In this document: one piece after another, positions 15,646 to 24,416 of the stretch | Layout: every line of letters starts with the position of its first letter | Numbering within the stretch: position 1 is the first letter of the stretch | From: Pyrinomonadaceae bacterium | Lineage (GTDB): Bacteria > Acidobacteriota > Blastocatellia > Pyrinomonadales > Pyrinomonadaceae | Length of the DNA: 64,000 nucleotides | Assembly: GCA_019694355.1 (NCBI GenBank) | Contig: JAIBCB010000006.1 | Location: 62,001-126,000 of the forward strand | Direction of reading: 5' to 3' | The notes under the pieces: generated by a model | The model's database searches: none | Told to the model about the DNA's origin: nothing | The model's input: the letters and a program-made list of their open reading frames with translations, nothing else | Made by a program: the position numbers and the translations under genes

Positions 15646-16320
15646 CTACCGCATAGTTGCGCTAACAAACCTCTGATTTAGTGAACCTCGATACTCCCCG
15701 GCGCCAACATTTTGCTCCTTTACGAAAGGACCATCGATAAGGAGATCAACATGCGAAAGGATGTATTGGGTTGCGGGAACACCGCTTTCGATCAATTTCT
15801 CGAAAGTATAACCCGAGTAGACCGTAATATGAATCCCGTGATTCTTTAGACGGAAGACCAGTTCGGCGACCGCTTCCGGTTGGTCGAATGGCTCCCCGCC
15901 CAGAATCGTGACGCCGTCATGAGAATCGCGTTTGGCGAGAATCTCAGAGACGATCTCAGAAATTGAAACGAGCGTCCCGTTCGACCGTTCGTGAGTATCA
16001 CCGCTATAGCAGCCGTCACATCTGATCGAACAGCCGGACACGGCGACTACACTCCGACGTCCCGGACCATCGACGGTTGAATCATGATAGAGCCGATAAA
16101 GCCAAATCGAAAACGCCTTCGCTTCACGATCGCTAATTTGTTGGTCACGTGGAAGGATCGGCAATGTCTGTCGCGGACGCGAAGGTCTGCCACAGTTCAC
16201 TTTTACGTGACTTCCGAGATCCTTTGCCATTTCTTCGACCATGGCCGCTGGCGCTTGGGATATCTCTACCGTGATTCGGCCAACGTCGGGTTCGAGGACA
16301 AACACTAGTTCCTTGCTCAT
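15646..16320 (-). CDS. Radical-SAM activase-like protein (NrdG-type, single 4Fe-4S)
   Basis: 224 residues. The cluster-binding motif CSIRCDGC (Cx3Cx2C, about residues 98-105) follows a hydrophobic strand; the downstream VTILGGEPF block is the SAM-binding GGE region, and HITVYSGYTFEKL matches NrdG/PflA-like activases. Residues about 4-40 resemble the neighbouring DUF2997 protein, suggesting an N-terminal fusion of that small domain. The enzyme would use reductive SAM cleavage to make a radical; the target is unknown, with no ribonucleotide reductase nearby. Its start overlaps the DUF2997 stop (16317-16320). It ends the 15-gene operon and converges with int. Confidence 0.85.
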   Translation of the reverse strand: MSKELVFVLEPDVGRITVEISQAPAAMVEEMAKDLGSHVKVNCGRPSRPRQTLPILPRDQQISDREAKAFSIWLYRLYHDSTVDGPGRRSVVAVSGCSIRCDGCYSGDTHERSNGTLVSISEIVSEILAKRDSHDGVTILGGEPFDQPEAVAELVFRLKNHGIHITVYSGYTFEKLIESGVPATQYILSHVDLLIDGPFVKEQNVGAGEYRGSLNQRFVSATMR

Positions 16321-16514
16321 TTTGATTCGATCCTTTGAAGCGGTTGTGGCCTCACAAAATAGTCTTTAGTCTTCTGATCGACAGTAGGAGCGCCAAGCAA
16401 TTGTTTCAGACGTTTTGCAGCCTCTTCGCAAGCCGGACCTTGGATACCGTTTATACCGGTTTCACACTTTCCCGTCTCCGTATCGATCGTGAATTCAATC
16501 TCAGGCATACTCAC
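16317..16514 (-). CDS. DUF2997 family small protein
   Basis: 65 residues: MPEIEFTIDTETGKCETGIN, then GPACEEAAKRLKQLLG, the full pattern of DUF2997. The family has a small alpha-beta fold and is usually encoded beside a DUF1257 (Ycf35-like) protein and a Ycf46-like AAA protein, as here. No biochemical role is established. It is 3 bp from the DUF1257 gene and overlaps the radical-SAM gene by 4 bp. Confidence 0.85.
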   Translation of the reverse strand: MSMPEIEFTIDTETGKCETGINGIQGPACEEAAKRLKQLLGAPTVDQKTKDYFVRPQPLQRIESK

Positions 16515-16517
16515 CTC

Positions 16518-16916
16518 CTAGAATTTGACTCGAATCTTGAGGGTCTTGCCGACCCGTTCTTTGAGTAAAGTTCCACCAAGCCTCTTCGCCATTTTTCGCG
16601 CCGCAGCTTCGTGATACTGATTCTGTAGCCTCACAACGAAGTCCTTACCTAGCCTGTAGTCAAGGTCCATGTCATCGATTACCGCCACGTAACCCGAAGA
16701 AGTTTTTTGGAAGCCGATGTCGGCAAGCAGATGGTGGGTTGGTACGTCCCTTCGCCGGATGATTATGTCGGCACTTCGTGCGTTCCGCTTGTCCCATCCA
16801 TCGAGAGGCAGATCTTTTCCTTGAGTTACGGTCGTAAACCCGACCTCAGATAGTGCCTCAAGCAGCAAATCTTCATTCGCAAACGATTGCGATTCAAATG
16901 TCATATATTTCGACAT
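16518..16916 (-). CDS. DUF1257 (Ycf35-like) protein
   Basis: 132 residues from the ATG at 16916, chosen because GAGGAG lies five bases upstream; a longer frame into the AAA gene is spurious. MSKYMTFESQSFANEDLLLE and the later FQKTSSGYVAVIDDMD and VRLQNQYHEAAARKMAKRLG match DUF1257, related to plastid/cyanobacterial Ycf35. The family's function is unknown, but it travels with DUF2997 and Ycf46-like AAA genes. It begins 14 bp after the AAA gene's stop. Confidence 0.87.
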   Translation of the reverse strand: MSKYMTFESQSFANEDLLLEALSEVGFTTVTQGKDLPLDGWDKRNARSADIIIRRRDVPTHHLLADIGFQKTSSGYVAVIDDMDLDYRLGKDFVVRLQNQYHEAAARKMAKRLGGTLLKERVGKTLKIRVKF

Positions 16917-16930
16917 GATTTCTCCTCGAT

Positions 16931-18550
16931 CTAGAGTTCGTAGATCCTGTCGCTCTTGTTGCCGGCGATGCCGGAGTTCTCGTTTCTCGTTCCAACTCCC
17001 TTTATATTCGAACGAGCCCACTTACGAATCTCTTCGATCTTTTCGCTCATCATCTGAGCTGTGGGCGTAATGGTCTCAACAGCTTTAAGGATGTCTCGCG
17101 TTTCGGCTGAACGATCGCCGTCGATGAATGCTTCAAGAACTCCATCTTTAACTGCCCCTTCGATTTCGGCACCGGAGAAGTCCTTGCTCTTATCGACAAG
17201 TTTGTCTAGGTCGAATTGGTCGGGTTCAAGTTGCCTTTTCGCCAAATGAACCCTGAAAATCTCCGTGCGATCTTCGCTGCTGGGCAAATCAACAAAATGG
17301 ATGTACGAGAATCTGCCAATGCGGAACTGCTCGGATTCAAGTTCCCGAACATCGTTCGCGGTAGCGAAGACCAAAACGTCTTTGTTGTCCTGCATCCAGT
17401 TAAGAAGGTAGGAGATCGTTCGTGCGGTCTCTCCGCCATCAGTCTTGTTCGACGACTTCATTCCCGAAACCGCTTTTTCGAACTCACTGATCCCGAGAAT
17501 GCCTTTGATCGTGCCCGCGATAGACAGCGCTCGCTTTATCGACATCGCTGATGATCCGATTACACCACCGCCTTCGCCCATGATCGAGCCGAAGTCGAGA
17601 TCGAGCAGAGCACGATTAGTTATGCTTGATGCAACTCGTTTACACAGATCCTTCCCGCATCCTGGAAGACCGACAAGAAGAATTCCCTTACAAGGCTCGA
17701 CGTGACGGGCTTTAGCCCGAGGACTGAAAGTGTAGGCCGCCCGTTCAAGAATTGCTCGCAGCGATCTATAGCCGCCGAGATTGCTTGCTGGCTCCGGATG
17801 CACATAGGTCAAAGATCCACTTCCTCGGATAACATTTTTCTTTTCTTCGAGAATGACGCTGATCGATTCCCGATTAAGGCCGTTACAGCTGATGACCGCT
17901 TTGGCAATGACATTGCTAATCTCCCCGGCAGTGAGACCTAGAAGCGATTGTAATAATGCGGTCTGTGTTTCCTTCTCAAGGTCGATCGCAAGCCCGCTGG
18001 ATCGTAGGCTCTCAAGTTGAAGTTCGATAGACTCCTGGATCTCGCCTTCCTTGGGAAGATCAAGTTCGATCTGTGTGATCTCCTTTTCGAGAGTTTTTAG
18101 CTCGGGAAAGTTGGGGCCGACAAAAAGCACGGTAGCCTTTGTCGATTTCAGCTTCCAGGCGATCTCCCGAAGGCGTCGGACCAGTAACGGATCCTCCTGT
18201 CCATAAGGCGAGATATATGGAGCGTAATCGCAGAGTAGAAAGATGCCCGTCTTTTGCTCGCCGATAAACCCGAGCACGCTTTCGGGGTCGTCGGTATCCC
18301 CAACTGTTGCGAGATTCTGTTCTACACCCTCTTTCGGATCAACGACTTTCTGAAGTCCGCTGGGACGACTCCAGAAATAGAGAGGTTTCTCTTTGTGCCG
18401 ATCCTGGAAGACAAGATCGATCAACGCTTCCCGTACGCGGTCCTCTTCGTAGGTGTTGATGGCAATTAAGGGATATCGAGCCCGTATACGGACGTCAAGT
18501 TCGCGCAGGAATCTCTCAATGCTCTTGGCATCTAGTGACTGATCGGTCAT
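16931..18550 (-). CDS. Ycf46-like AAA protein with degenerate ATPase motifs
   Basis: 539 residues. The N-terminal part (about 1-250) has the Ycf46-type start FLRELDVRIRARYPLIAINT, a region usually taken as an inactive AAA lobe. The C-terminal AAA module (about 285-500) aligns with Ycf46 and FtsH-type AAA domains, but key residues differ. Walker A reads GLPGCGKD (D301 where Ser/Thr should bind Mg-ATP). The Walker B segment reads GISEFEK (S355 replaces the first acid of DE). The segment ATANDVRELESEQFRIGRF is otherwise normal. ATP binding or hydrolysis is probably impaired. No clear ribosome-binding site precedes the ATG. Confidence 0.85.
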   Translation of the reverse strand: MTDQSLDAKSIERFLRELDVRIRARYPLIAINTYEEDRVREALIDLVFQDRHKEKPLYFWSRPSGLQKVVDPKEGVEQNLATVGDTDDPESVLGFIGEQKTGIFLLCDYAPYISPYGQEDPLLVRRLREIAWKLKSTKATVLFVGPNFPELKTLEKEITQIELDLPKEGEIQESIELQLESLRSSGLAIDLEKETQTALLQSLLGLTAGEISNVIAKAVISCNGLNRESISVILEEKKNVIRGSGSLTYVHPEPASNLGGYRSLRAILERAAYTFSPRAKARHVEPCKGILLVGLPGCGKDLCKRVASSITNRALLDLDFGSIMGEGGGVIGSSAMSIKRALSIAGTIKGILGISEFEKAVSGMKSSNKTDGGETARTISYLLNWMQDNKDVLVFATANDVRELESEQFRIGRFSYIHFVDLPSSEDRTEIFRVHLAKRQLEPDQFDLDKLVDKSKDFSGAEIEGAVKDGVLEAFIDGDRSAETRDILKAVETITPTAQMMSEKIEEIRKWARSNIKGVGTRNENSGIAGNKSDRIYEL

Positions 18551-18570
18551 CGATTTGTTTTTTCTAAGGG

Positions 18571-18999
18571 TCAGATCTCAAGCGAGTCGATCTGAGCTTG
18601 ATTCAGTATCCTGTTCGTTTTTGGTTTATTGCCGACCGCTTGTTTTGCCGATGAACTGACGGCTTTCGTGTTGGGAATGTCGCTTACCCCATCCGGCTGT
18701 GAGGCGTGTGCTTTTGCGAAGGGACTTTGGCTGGGACCGTCGGTGGATGTCCAATAAGGCGTAGTCGGATGTTGCCGCTTAGCTTCGACCTTCTTGCGAA
18801 AGACCTGTTCCGCGATAGGCCCTGACTTATTCGAACAAAGTAGTACCGTGACGGGCCATGCTCCGCGGCGGCCGTATTCCGACACGCAGCAGAAGTTGCC
18901 ATCCGTCTCTTCAACCAGAAAGATGTTGTAAATCTTGTCGCTGTTCCTGGCTCGATCGCGGTATTGGAGGTACTCTGCGCTGACAATTCGGGACGGCAT
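18571..18999 (-). CDS. WGR-domain-like protein
   Basis: 142 residues. Residues about 20-85 look like a WGR domain: NIFLVEETDGNFCCVSEYGR, then RRGAWPVT and AEQVFRKKVEAKRQHPTTPYW, where the usual WGR core is YGR. WGR domains occur in PARPs and many bacterial proteins and bind nucleic acid or act as adaptors. The C-terminal 60 residues are polar, low complexity and probably unstructured. It lies between the coiled-coil gene and the AAA gene in the operon. Confidence 0.6.
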   Translation of the reverse strand: MPSRIVSAEYLQYRDRARNSDKIYNIFLVEETDGNFCCVSEYGRRGAWPVTVLLCSNKSGPIAEQVFRKKVEAKRQHPTTPYWTSTDGPSQSPFAKAHASQPDGVSDIPNTKAVSSSAKQAVGNKPKTNRILNQAQIDSLEI

Positions 19000-19029
19000 A
19001 TGAATAACTTTTTGAGCGGAATGGTGTTC

Positions 19030-20487
19030 CTATAGCTCTAGTGCCGACAACCGGTCTTCATCGAGAAGCCTCTTGGATTGAACGGTCGTCATTCGAACAA
19101 GATCATTAAGAGCCGTTCTCATCTCTTCAGGAGATCGAAGATCTGCTTCTCTGCCCGCCGCCGTGCCGAGTTTCATGAGAACCTCTTCCAGCGAGTCGTC
19201 GCCCGTGAAGTTCATCAATTGATACCACTCGCACATCTGCCTTGCCCGTTTGGCGAGAGATCCGGAGACGAACTTCGCATCCTTCATGCGTTCGGCCATT
19301 TCGGTCGCCGCCTCGAAGATCTTTGCCGCGATCTGAGCAAAACCCTCCTTTACCGGAGATACGGCTTCTTCGGCCTCGCGCCTGGCTGCTTCGATCTTCA
19401 TATTGCGGATGCGTTCTTTGACCTCGCGTTCTTTCTTCGTTTCTTCCGCCGCCTCGCTGACCTTCAACTGCTCGATCCGGCGTTTCGTATCGATCTCTAG
19501 TTCCAGAGTCGTTTTTTCCGCATCGACTTTTGCAGTTTCAAGAGCCAGCGTGCGGGCAAGATTTCGTTCAGCGATCATCTCGGAGCCGAGGACGATCACC
19601 TTAGGTTTCATCGTTATCACGAGCCCATCGCGGATCATTTCTTTAGTCGGCACCATCCCGATCGCCTGGGCTGCGACTGCGTTAATAAACTCTTCTCGAT
19701 CAAAAGGTTCATCGCTTGTTGCCTCAAACCTATCGGCAGAATCTCTCGCCAGAGTGTAGAAACTGTCCTGAAGAATTCCGAGGATCTCGTCGTATTTCTC
19801 AAGCACCTCTGCCTTTGCACTAGAAAGAGTTTCACAAGCGCGAAAATATGCTTGCTCGAATTGCTCGAACGCGGTCCATGGCACCCACTTGTAGTCGCTC
19901 GTTCCCCAGACCGTTTCGCAGAGAGTGAAGCGAAAACTGTATCTCGATAGAGCGTTGTGAGCCTGCGACGCTCCACGCATCAGCTTGTTCCGATAGAGAT
20001 CGGGCAACAATCCGGCGCGGGGCGCACTTACTCGTACCGCCGCATCTTCAGGCAGCTTGACACCGAGCGTCTTCCACTCAAGCTGTCGGACAAGACTGCC
20101 GAATCCACGACAGTCGATATTCATGAAGATGCCCTCGCTTTCGAGAGTAGAGAGATCGAATGGCAGGGACTCAACCTCGGCAATTCCGATACCTAGTTCT
20201 ACGGTTGCCCTTTCCTTTCTAGCATCTACGCGGTCGAGAACCTGGCGAACCAAGTCTGATGGCGTAGAATCGTTAACGGGACTGATAGTCTCGGAGAGTC
20301 CAGTCTTTTCAAGCGGCTCGGATCGTTCGACGTTTAACGTGTCCGGGGTTGCCTGCCTCGTTTCGCATCCTGTTCTAGAGGAGCCGCTTCGACCGAAAAT
20401 GTTTTCTAGTACTGAGGACGCAAGTGAGGTTGTTCCGGCTACCGGAACTGGCGTGCGGATAACGATGTTGGATCGCTGGGTTTCCAT
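19030..20487 (-). CDS. Hypothetical coiled-coil protein of the PRTRC-type operon
   Basis: 485 residues from the ATG at 20487, preceded by AAGG; a longer frame begins at 20526. I recognise no family. Residues about 1-95 are polar and probably flexible. About 100-290 form a globular region (SFRFTLCETVWGTSDYKWVP). About 300-380 are a strongly charged, likely coiled coil (AEETKKEREVKERIRNMKIE). The C-terminus is helical. No membrane segment or signal is seen. The coiled coil suggests a scaffold or oligomerising partner for the neighbouring AAA and ThiF proteins (inference from position only). Confidence 0.75.
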   Translation of the reverse strand: METQRSNIVIRTPVPVAGTTSLASSVLENIFGRSGSSRTGCETRQATPDTLNVERSEPLEKTGLSETISPVNDSTPSDLVRQVLDRVDARKERATVELGIGIAEVESLPFDLSTLESEGIFMNIDCRGFGSLVRQLEWKTLGVKLPEDAAVRVSAPRAGLLPDLYRNKLMRGASQAHNALSRYSFRFTLCETVWGTSDYKWVPWTAFEQFEQAYFRACETLSSAKAEVLEKYDEILGILQDSFYTLARDSADRFEATSDEPFDREEFINAVAAQAIGMVPTKEMIRDGLVITMKPKVIVLGSEMIAERNLARTLALETAKVDAEKTTLELEIDTKRRIEQLKVSEAAEETKKEREVKERIRNMKIEAARREAEEAVSPVKEGFAQIAAKIFEAATEMAERMKDAKFVSGSLAKRARQMCEWYQLMNFTGDDSLEEVLMKLGTAAGREADLRSPEEMRTALNDLVRMTTVQSKRLLDEDRLSALEL

Positions 20488-20547
20488 GTTCACACCTTCT
20501 GTCAGCCGCTGTTTTTCTCGGACCACCTCACATCGATTCGTCCCGCG

Positions 20548-20850
20548 TTACAGGCAGCATTTACTAAATAGCTTCGGTTCGAAAGTGAGATCCCTTTCGA
20601 CCCGGAGGCCACGCACATTTACTTCTTCGAGTTCACTCAGAGCAAAATAGCCCCATTCACTTTCGAAACCGATAACGTATCCAAAGAAGATAAAGTCATC
20701 GTCGCTGCGTCGCTCCCCTTCGGTAACAAACCACACCCAGCCTGACGCTGCGAAGACGAACGCCGCATAGACGATCGGATCTTTTACCTCCGCTTGTTCG
20801 CGTAGTTTTGGGAGAGCCTTTCTAAGGTCTTCGTTAAGAAGTCTGGACAT
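20548..20850 (-). CDS. DUF2958 domain-containing protein
   Basis: 100 residues from the ATG at 20850; a longer frame into thiF is spurious. MSRLLNEDLRKALPKLREQA, then FFGYVIGFESEWGYFALSEL and VERDLTFEPKLF match DUF2958, a family common on plasmids and ICEs with no known function. It begins 4 bp after the ThiF stop, so the two are probably translationally linked. Confidence 0.85.
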   Translation of the reverse strand: MSRLLNEDLRKALPKLREQAEVKDPIVYAAFVFAASGWVWFVTEGERRSDDDFIFFGYVIGFESEWGYFALSELEEVNVRGLRVERDLTFEPKLFSKCCL

Positions 20851-20854
20851 GGAA

Positions 20855-21715
20855 TCATTTCCTGCTCTGAAGTGCCGATCTGACATGATCTGGCGTGCAG
20901 TAGAGTGAACGACCAGTACCGGTTTCCAGATCGAAGTAGGTTGCGAACCGTTTGAGATTCCGGGTGAGGAACATCCCTGAAAGCATCTCGCCGATCTCAA
21001 CCGCGACTCGCTGGTTTACATTCAGGCTTTGCTCGCCGAGACGAATGCGTTCCGGGCAGGAAGTTGTGACAAGCGGACTCGCATCCCTCTCTTGATCCGT
21101 CAATAACTCGGGATGAACCAACGACGGAGCGGGCAAAGATCTGCAGATGCTCGATCCGACAAAGAGTTTTGCGATTTTGGTCTGCTTCGCGTTTGAACCA
21201 ATGAGGACCTGTCCCGAAAACCTTCCATTCCCGCCGTCTATCCACCAAATGTTCGCTGCATCGTCCGAACGATAGCCATGGTGCTTCTCAACGGCCAAGT
21301 GGATATCTCGTCTCGCGAGGTGGTTATCCACGCAGCCGACGATAACCGTCAGAGAGCGGTAGTCGCTGTTACTTTGCTTTAAGTGCTCTTCGCGATCGAA
21401 CTTCTCGTTTGAGTAGCCGCATTCAAGGCCCCATGAAAGGGTGATCCGCTTTGCAAGTGACTGTGCCTTGTGGCTGCCAATCTCGGCCGCGCAAAAGTTG
21501 CTCCTGGGAATATTCCCGCTTTCAACCACGTCGGGATCGACGATAAGTAGTTCAACTTCCTTCCCCGACTGTTTAAGTTCATACATGAACCGAGCGATCG
21601 CGAGGGCGGCAAAGGAACCCGTTCCGCCTGCTCCAACTTGAATGATGCGAAGCTTATTGTGCTCTTTCGGCATCACGACGGCGGCTTGTGAAAAGCTGAG
21701 ATCGATCTTCTTCAC
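20855..21715 (-). CDS. E1-like ThiF-family protein of the PRTRC type
   Basis: 286 residues. The adenylating Rossmann core begins IIQVGAGGTGSFAA (about 24-37), the ATP-binding loop; NIPRSNFCAAEIGSHKA (about 68-84) is the E1 Arg/Asn/Lys active-site block, and WWIDGGN follows. VTTSCPERIRLGEQSLNVNQ (about 218-237) contains a Cys in the position of an acceptor thiol and is characteristic of the PRTRC ThiF subfamily. E1-like enzymes adenylate the C-terminus of ubiquitin-like proteins; the likely substrate is the protein at 24659-24982. It abuts the JAMM peptidase gene with a 1-bp overlap. Confidence 0.9.
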   Translation of the reverse strand: MKKIDLSFSQAAVVMPKEHNKLRIIQVGAGGTGSFAALAIARFMYELKQSGKEVELLIVDPDVVESGNIPRSNFCAAEIGSHKAQSLAKRITLSWGLECGYSNEKFDREEHLKQSNSDYRSLTVIVGCVDNHLARRDIHLAVEKHHGYRSDDAANIWWIDGGNGRFSGQVLIGSNAKQTKIAKLFVGSSICRSLPAPSLVHPELLTDQERDASPLVTTSCPERIRLGEQSLNVNQRVAVEIGEMLSGMFLTRNLKRFATYFDLETGTGRSLYCTPDHVRSALQSRK

Positions 21716-22368
21716 TACAACATCTCCACAAGTGCATCGATCTCAGTGAGATCGATTAGCCCTTCCGGCATCTGCCCGACCCACGCAGCTGGGATCGGGA
21801 CAAGGTGATCATAAACACCGCATCGGAACCGTATCTTCGGCTTGTCGTGAACGTCTATCAGGATCGCGAAGATCCTGAACTTACCGAGTTCATCCCGGTC
21901 GTCGGCTCGGCTGAAGTTGAGAGCTCGGGGAGGATGGGTATGGAGCTCGATGCAGCAGTCCGCATACTCTGGCAAGCTGTCGTCGGCAACGGTAGATGCC
22001 CAAGTATGTTCGCGACCGGACGCTTTCCAATGCCATTCGGAAAGAACCTTGTCCCAATAGACCAGGTACACTTCCTCCTTGAAACTTGAGGAAGCATTTT
22101 GTTGCCGCGCATGCAAAAGGATCTCCTGCCAAAGCGACGCAGCAATCTGCGGCTTTGTCCATGAGATCCCGATCGAAGCTCTTGGAAGTCCTGAGACCTT
22201 CTGAACGGTCAGCGGCAAAGAAACAGCAAACTCGTTTCGTTTTGCCCGAACAAAAAGACCATTCCCCGCAAGCAGATATTCGAACAGGGCCGCTTCGATC
22301 GGGTCATTTTCAGTCGCAGCGATGCGGTGCCCGACCAGTTTTGGCGGTGCGATAAGATTCGATGACAT
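21715..22368 (-). CDS. JAMM/Mov34 metallopeptidase-like PRTRC protein A
   Basis: 217 residues from the ATG at 22368; a TTG at 22416 would overlap the upstream gene. The JAMM zinc motif is visible: IELHTHP (H143, H145) followed by NFSRADDRDE (Ser and Asp ligands). JAMM peptidases cleave isopeptide or peptide bonds next to ubiquitin-like folds, and in PRTRC loci protein A is the presumed processing or deconjugating enzyme for the small ubiquitin-like protein. It sits between protein B and ThiF, matching the usual B-A-ThiF order. Confidence 0.87.
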   Translation of the reverse strand: MSSNLIAPPKLVGHRIAATENDPIEAALFEYLLAGNGLFVRAKRNEFAVSLPLTVQKVSGLPRASIGISWTKPQIAASLWQEILLHARQQNASSSFKEEVYLVYWDKVLSEWHWKASGREHTWASTVADDSLPEYADCCIELHTHPPRALNFSRADDRDELGKFRIFAILIDVHDKPKIRFRCGVYDHLVPIPAAWVGQMPEGLIDLTEIDALVEML

Positions 22369-22384
22369 ATGAGAAGAATTGAAG

Positions 22385-23062
22385 CTAAAAACGGCTGTCG
22401 TATCTTGTACGTTCAACTATGCTTGCCCACGCGTCTTCGATAGTGCTCGAAGACATGATCAATTGAGGCGTCGGAAACTTCTTGACTTTGTTGGTCGCCA
22501 GTTTTTCGAGGAGATCGCGAACGTCATTCTCGGTCTGGCATCTGCCTGTTGAATGATCGCCATTGAAAGGCGCATCGAAGATCAGCTGCCAGACGGAACC
22601 GATCGTGGACGGGTGCGTCTCGGGGACCTCATTCTTGCCGAAGCAGATCTTCCCAGAACCGATATTTGGTAGCGGAGCGACGGCAATAGGAGTATTTCGT
22701 GTAACCTTCGAGGTTGGGGCAGCCCATAGGTAATAATCCTTCCCTTTCCCTAGAAGGATCAAAGTCGGAAGAGGCAATGTTAAGGCCTTTGTTCGATCTC
22801 CTGGAAACACTACTGTTATCGTCCGTTCGCTTGCCGGAAGATAAGAAAGGATCGCGTTTCCGTCGGTAGCTTCACGGTATCGCAAAATTCTTCGATCAAT
22901 CCATCCGGTATCTGTCTGAAGATCGTGAAACGCCCGGGTGACCTGTGTACTCGATAATGCTTTCAACGCGTTGCGGTTCTCGCCGAAGGACTCGAACAAA
23001 TATTGCCCCGGTAGAAAATAGAGCGCGGCCGACGCATCGGACGGAACTGTGTGGTTACGCAT
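22385..23062 (-). CDS. PRTRC system protein B
   Basis: 225 residues from the ATG at 23062, with GAGGT five bases upstream; a TTG at 23074 is a weaker start. The central block PLPNIGSGKICFGKNEVP and the following WQLIFDAPFNGDHS are the clear signature of PRTRC protein B. The family's biochemical role is unknown; it always travels with ThiF and JAMM partners. The gene begins 8 bp past the Erf stop, so the operon is continuous. Confidence 0.85.
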   Translation of the reverse strand: MRNHTVPSDASAALYFLPGQYLFESFGENRNALKALSSTQVTRAFHDLQTDTGWIDRRILRYREATDGNAILSYLPASERTITVVFPGDRTKALTLPLPTLILLGKGKDYYLWAAPTSKVTRNTPIAVAPLPNIGSGKICFGKNEVPETHPSTIGSVWQLIFDAPFNGDHSTGRCQTENDVRDLLEKLATNKVKKFPTPQLIMSSSTIEDAWASIVERTRYDSRF

Positions 23063-23070
23063 TGATGACC

Positions 23071-23577
23071 TCAACTAACGGAAATCGGGCCTCGGGTCGG
23101 CTGATTGATCTGGGGAGGTCGACGATTACCGTTCACCGGTCTTTCGTTCTGCCTCATCTGGCTCACATTCCCGTTACCGTTCTTTGCGGACGCAGCATTG
23201 GCGTCGTCGTCTGGGTCAGCGACGATCCCGACGATGGCGGCCAGACCATATCTTCTTCCGTAGGTCATCGCCGAACCCACACCCTGCGGATCCGACTTGG
23301 AGAGTGGCAGACACAATTCGCTCTGGACCCATTGGCCGGATTCGTGAATAAGGATGGTCACAACAATGAGCGTGTTCGCCTCGCCTACCCGGTTCCCTTG
23401 GATCACAGAAAGGCCATTTTTTGCGAGAGGTTCCCGGCAGCTTTCCCACACAGAACTAAGATCGGCATAAGTCGAGTTGTAGTAAGGGTTCGTGGAATCT
23501 CGTTTAGCGGGTGCAAGGCTGGCCTGCACCTCCGTCAGAGCTTTCGCGAGATCAGAAATGCCTTCACTCGTTCTCAT
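23071..23577 (-). CDS. Erf-family single-strand annealing protein
   Basis: 168 residues. Residues about 5-130 match the Erf superfamily: LAKALTEVQASLAPAKRD, NPYYNSTYADLSSVW, GLSVIQG and the closing SAMTYGRRYGLAAIVGI with an acidic DPDDDAN. Erf proteins anneal single-stranded DNA in phage recombination. The C-terminal 40 residues are Asn/Pro-rich and disordered, as is common in the family. The gene overlaps its upstream neighbour by 4 bp. On this element it would support recombination during replication or establishment, with the element's two SSBs as partners. Confidence 0.9.
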   Translation of the reverse strand: MRTSEGISDLAKALTEVQASLAPAKRDSTNPYYNSTYADLSSVWESCREPLAKNGLSVIQGNRVGEANTLIVVTILIHESGQWVQSELCLPLSKSDPQGVGSAMTYGRRYGLAAIVGIVADPDDDANAASAKNGNGNVSQMRQNERPVNGNRRPPQINQPTRGPISVS

Positions 23578-24398
23578 CGTAGTTTCCTCTCTTTATCGGA
23601 TTTAAGCCGGGTATCGTTCAGCAGTTTTCCGCCGTTCCAAAAATCGATGAGTGCCCGCAGCATCTTTTTCGGATCTGCTTCGATCATTTGATCCAAGGTA
23701 CCCAGTCTCTCGAACATCGCGTTCGCGTCTTTGAACTCCCGAGCGAGGTCCTCGATCGTCTGGCGATTCCAGCTGTACCAATCGGCGGTCTGGCAATAGT
23801 TACTGTCGAGCCACGGATTTCCGGTCGAATGGTCTACGAGGCGCAACAACTCTCCCAGCGGTGAGTCGGCCTGCCATATGCTTGAATGCGGTTCCGAGCT
23901 TATCGCTGGAAACTTTTCGCGGGACAACTTGTACTGGTAATTGATAAAATCCCATGCTTCATCCGGAAAGTAGAAAATGAGTGCCACGGCATAGCTGACC
24001 CTCAAGTTTTCAAAGTAGATCTCCTCGCAGCAGAGGTCCACATTCATCGGCGGGATGGCAAACTGCTCAAACTCGTTCTCCGGATCGTCATAGGCAAATT
24101 CCAGCAGCGGGAAACACTTCTCGTTGACCAGGTGAAATAATTCGTTGATTCGCTCGCTGTACTTCGCGTAGTAACCTCGCCTGTAGAGACTTGCCCGCGA
24201 ACGTTCCCATTCCTTTGGAAACATCTCCTGGTACATGACGTACTTTTGCTGATCGGAAATAACGCCCGCCAAATAGTCATATGCGGAAATCGCATTGTGA
24301 CTACGCGTCTTGAAGGTTAGGTACTCGATCGCTTTTGAGAGCCGTTCCTTGAAGGGCGGAGTATACTCGGTAGGCTGAACTGCCAGTGCCACAGACAT
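23574..24398 (-). CDS. Hypothetical protein, 274 aa, PRTRC operon
   Basis: I do not recognise the family. The protein looks soluble and helical, rich in aromatic residues (YLTFKTRSHNAISAYDYLAG near the N-terminus; ADWYSWNRQTIEDLAREF in the C-terminal third), without signal peptide, membrane segment or metal motif. It overlaps the Erf gene by 4 bp and follows the 80-residue gene closely, so it belongs to the operon. A role with Erf in DNA metabolism is possible but unsupported by motifs. Confidence 0.72.
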   Translation of the reverse strand: MSVALAVQPTEYTPPFKERLSKAIEYLTFKTRSHNAISAYDYLAGVISDQQKYVMYQEMFPKEWERSRASLYRRGYYAKYSERINELFHLVNEKCFPLLEFAYDDPENEFEQFAIPPMNVDLCCEEIYFENLRVSYAVALIFYFPDEAWDFINYQYKLSREKFPAISSEPHSSIWQADSPLGELLRLVDHSTGNPWLDSNYCQTADWYSWNRQTIEDLAREFKDANAMFERLGTLDQMIEADPKKMLRALIDFWNGGKLLNDTRLKSDKERKLR

Positions 24399-24416
24399 GT
24401 GTAAATTTCCGCTCTC

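Noticed and set aside
16518..17021. A 167-residue version of the DUF1257 protein
   Set aside because: The extra 35 residues overlap the AAA gene and are not family sequence; the ATG at 16916 has GAGGAG.
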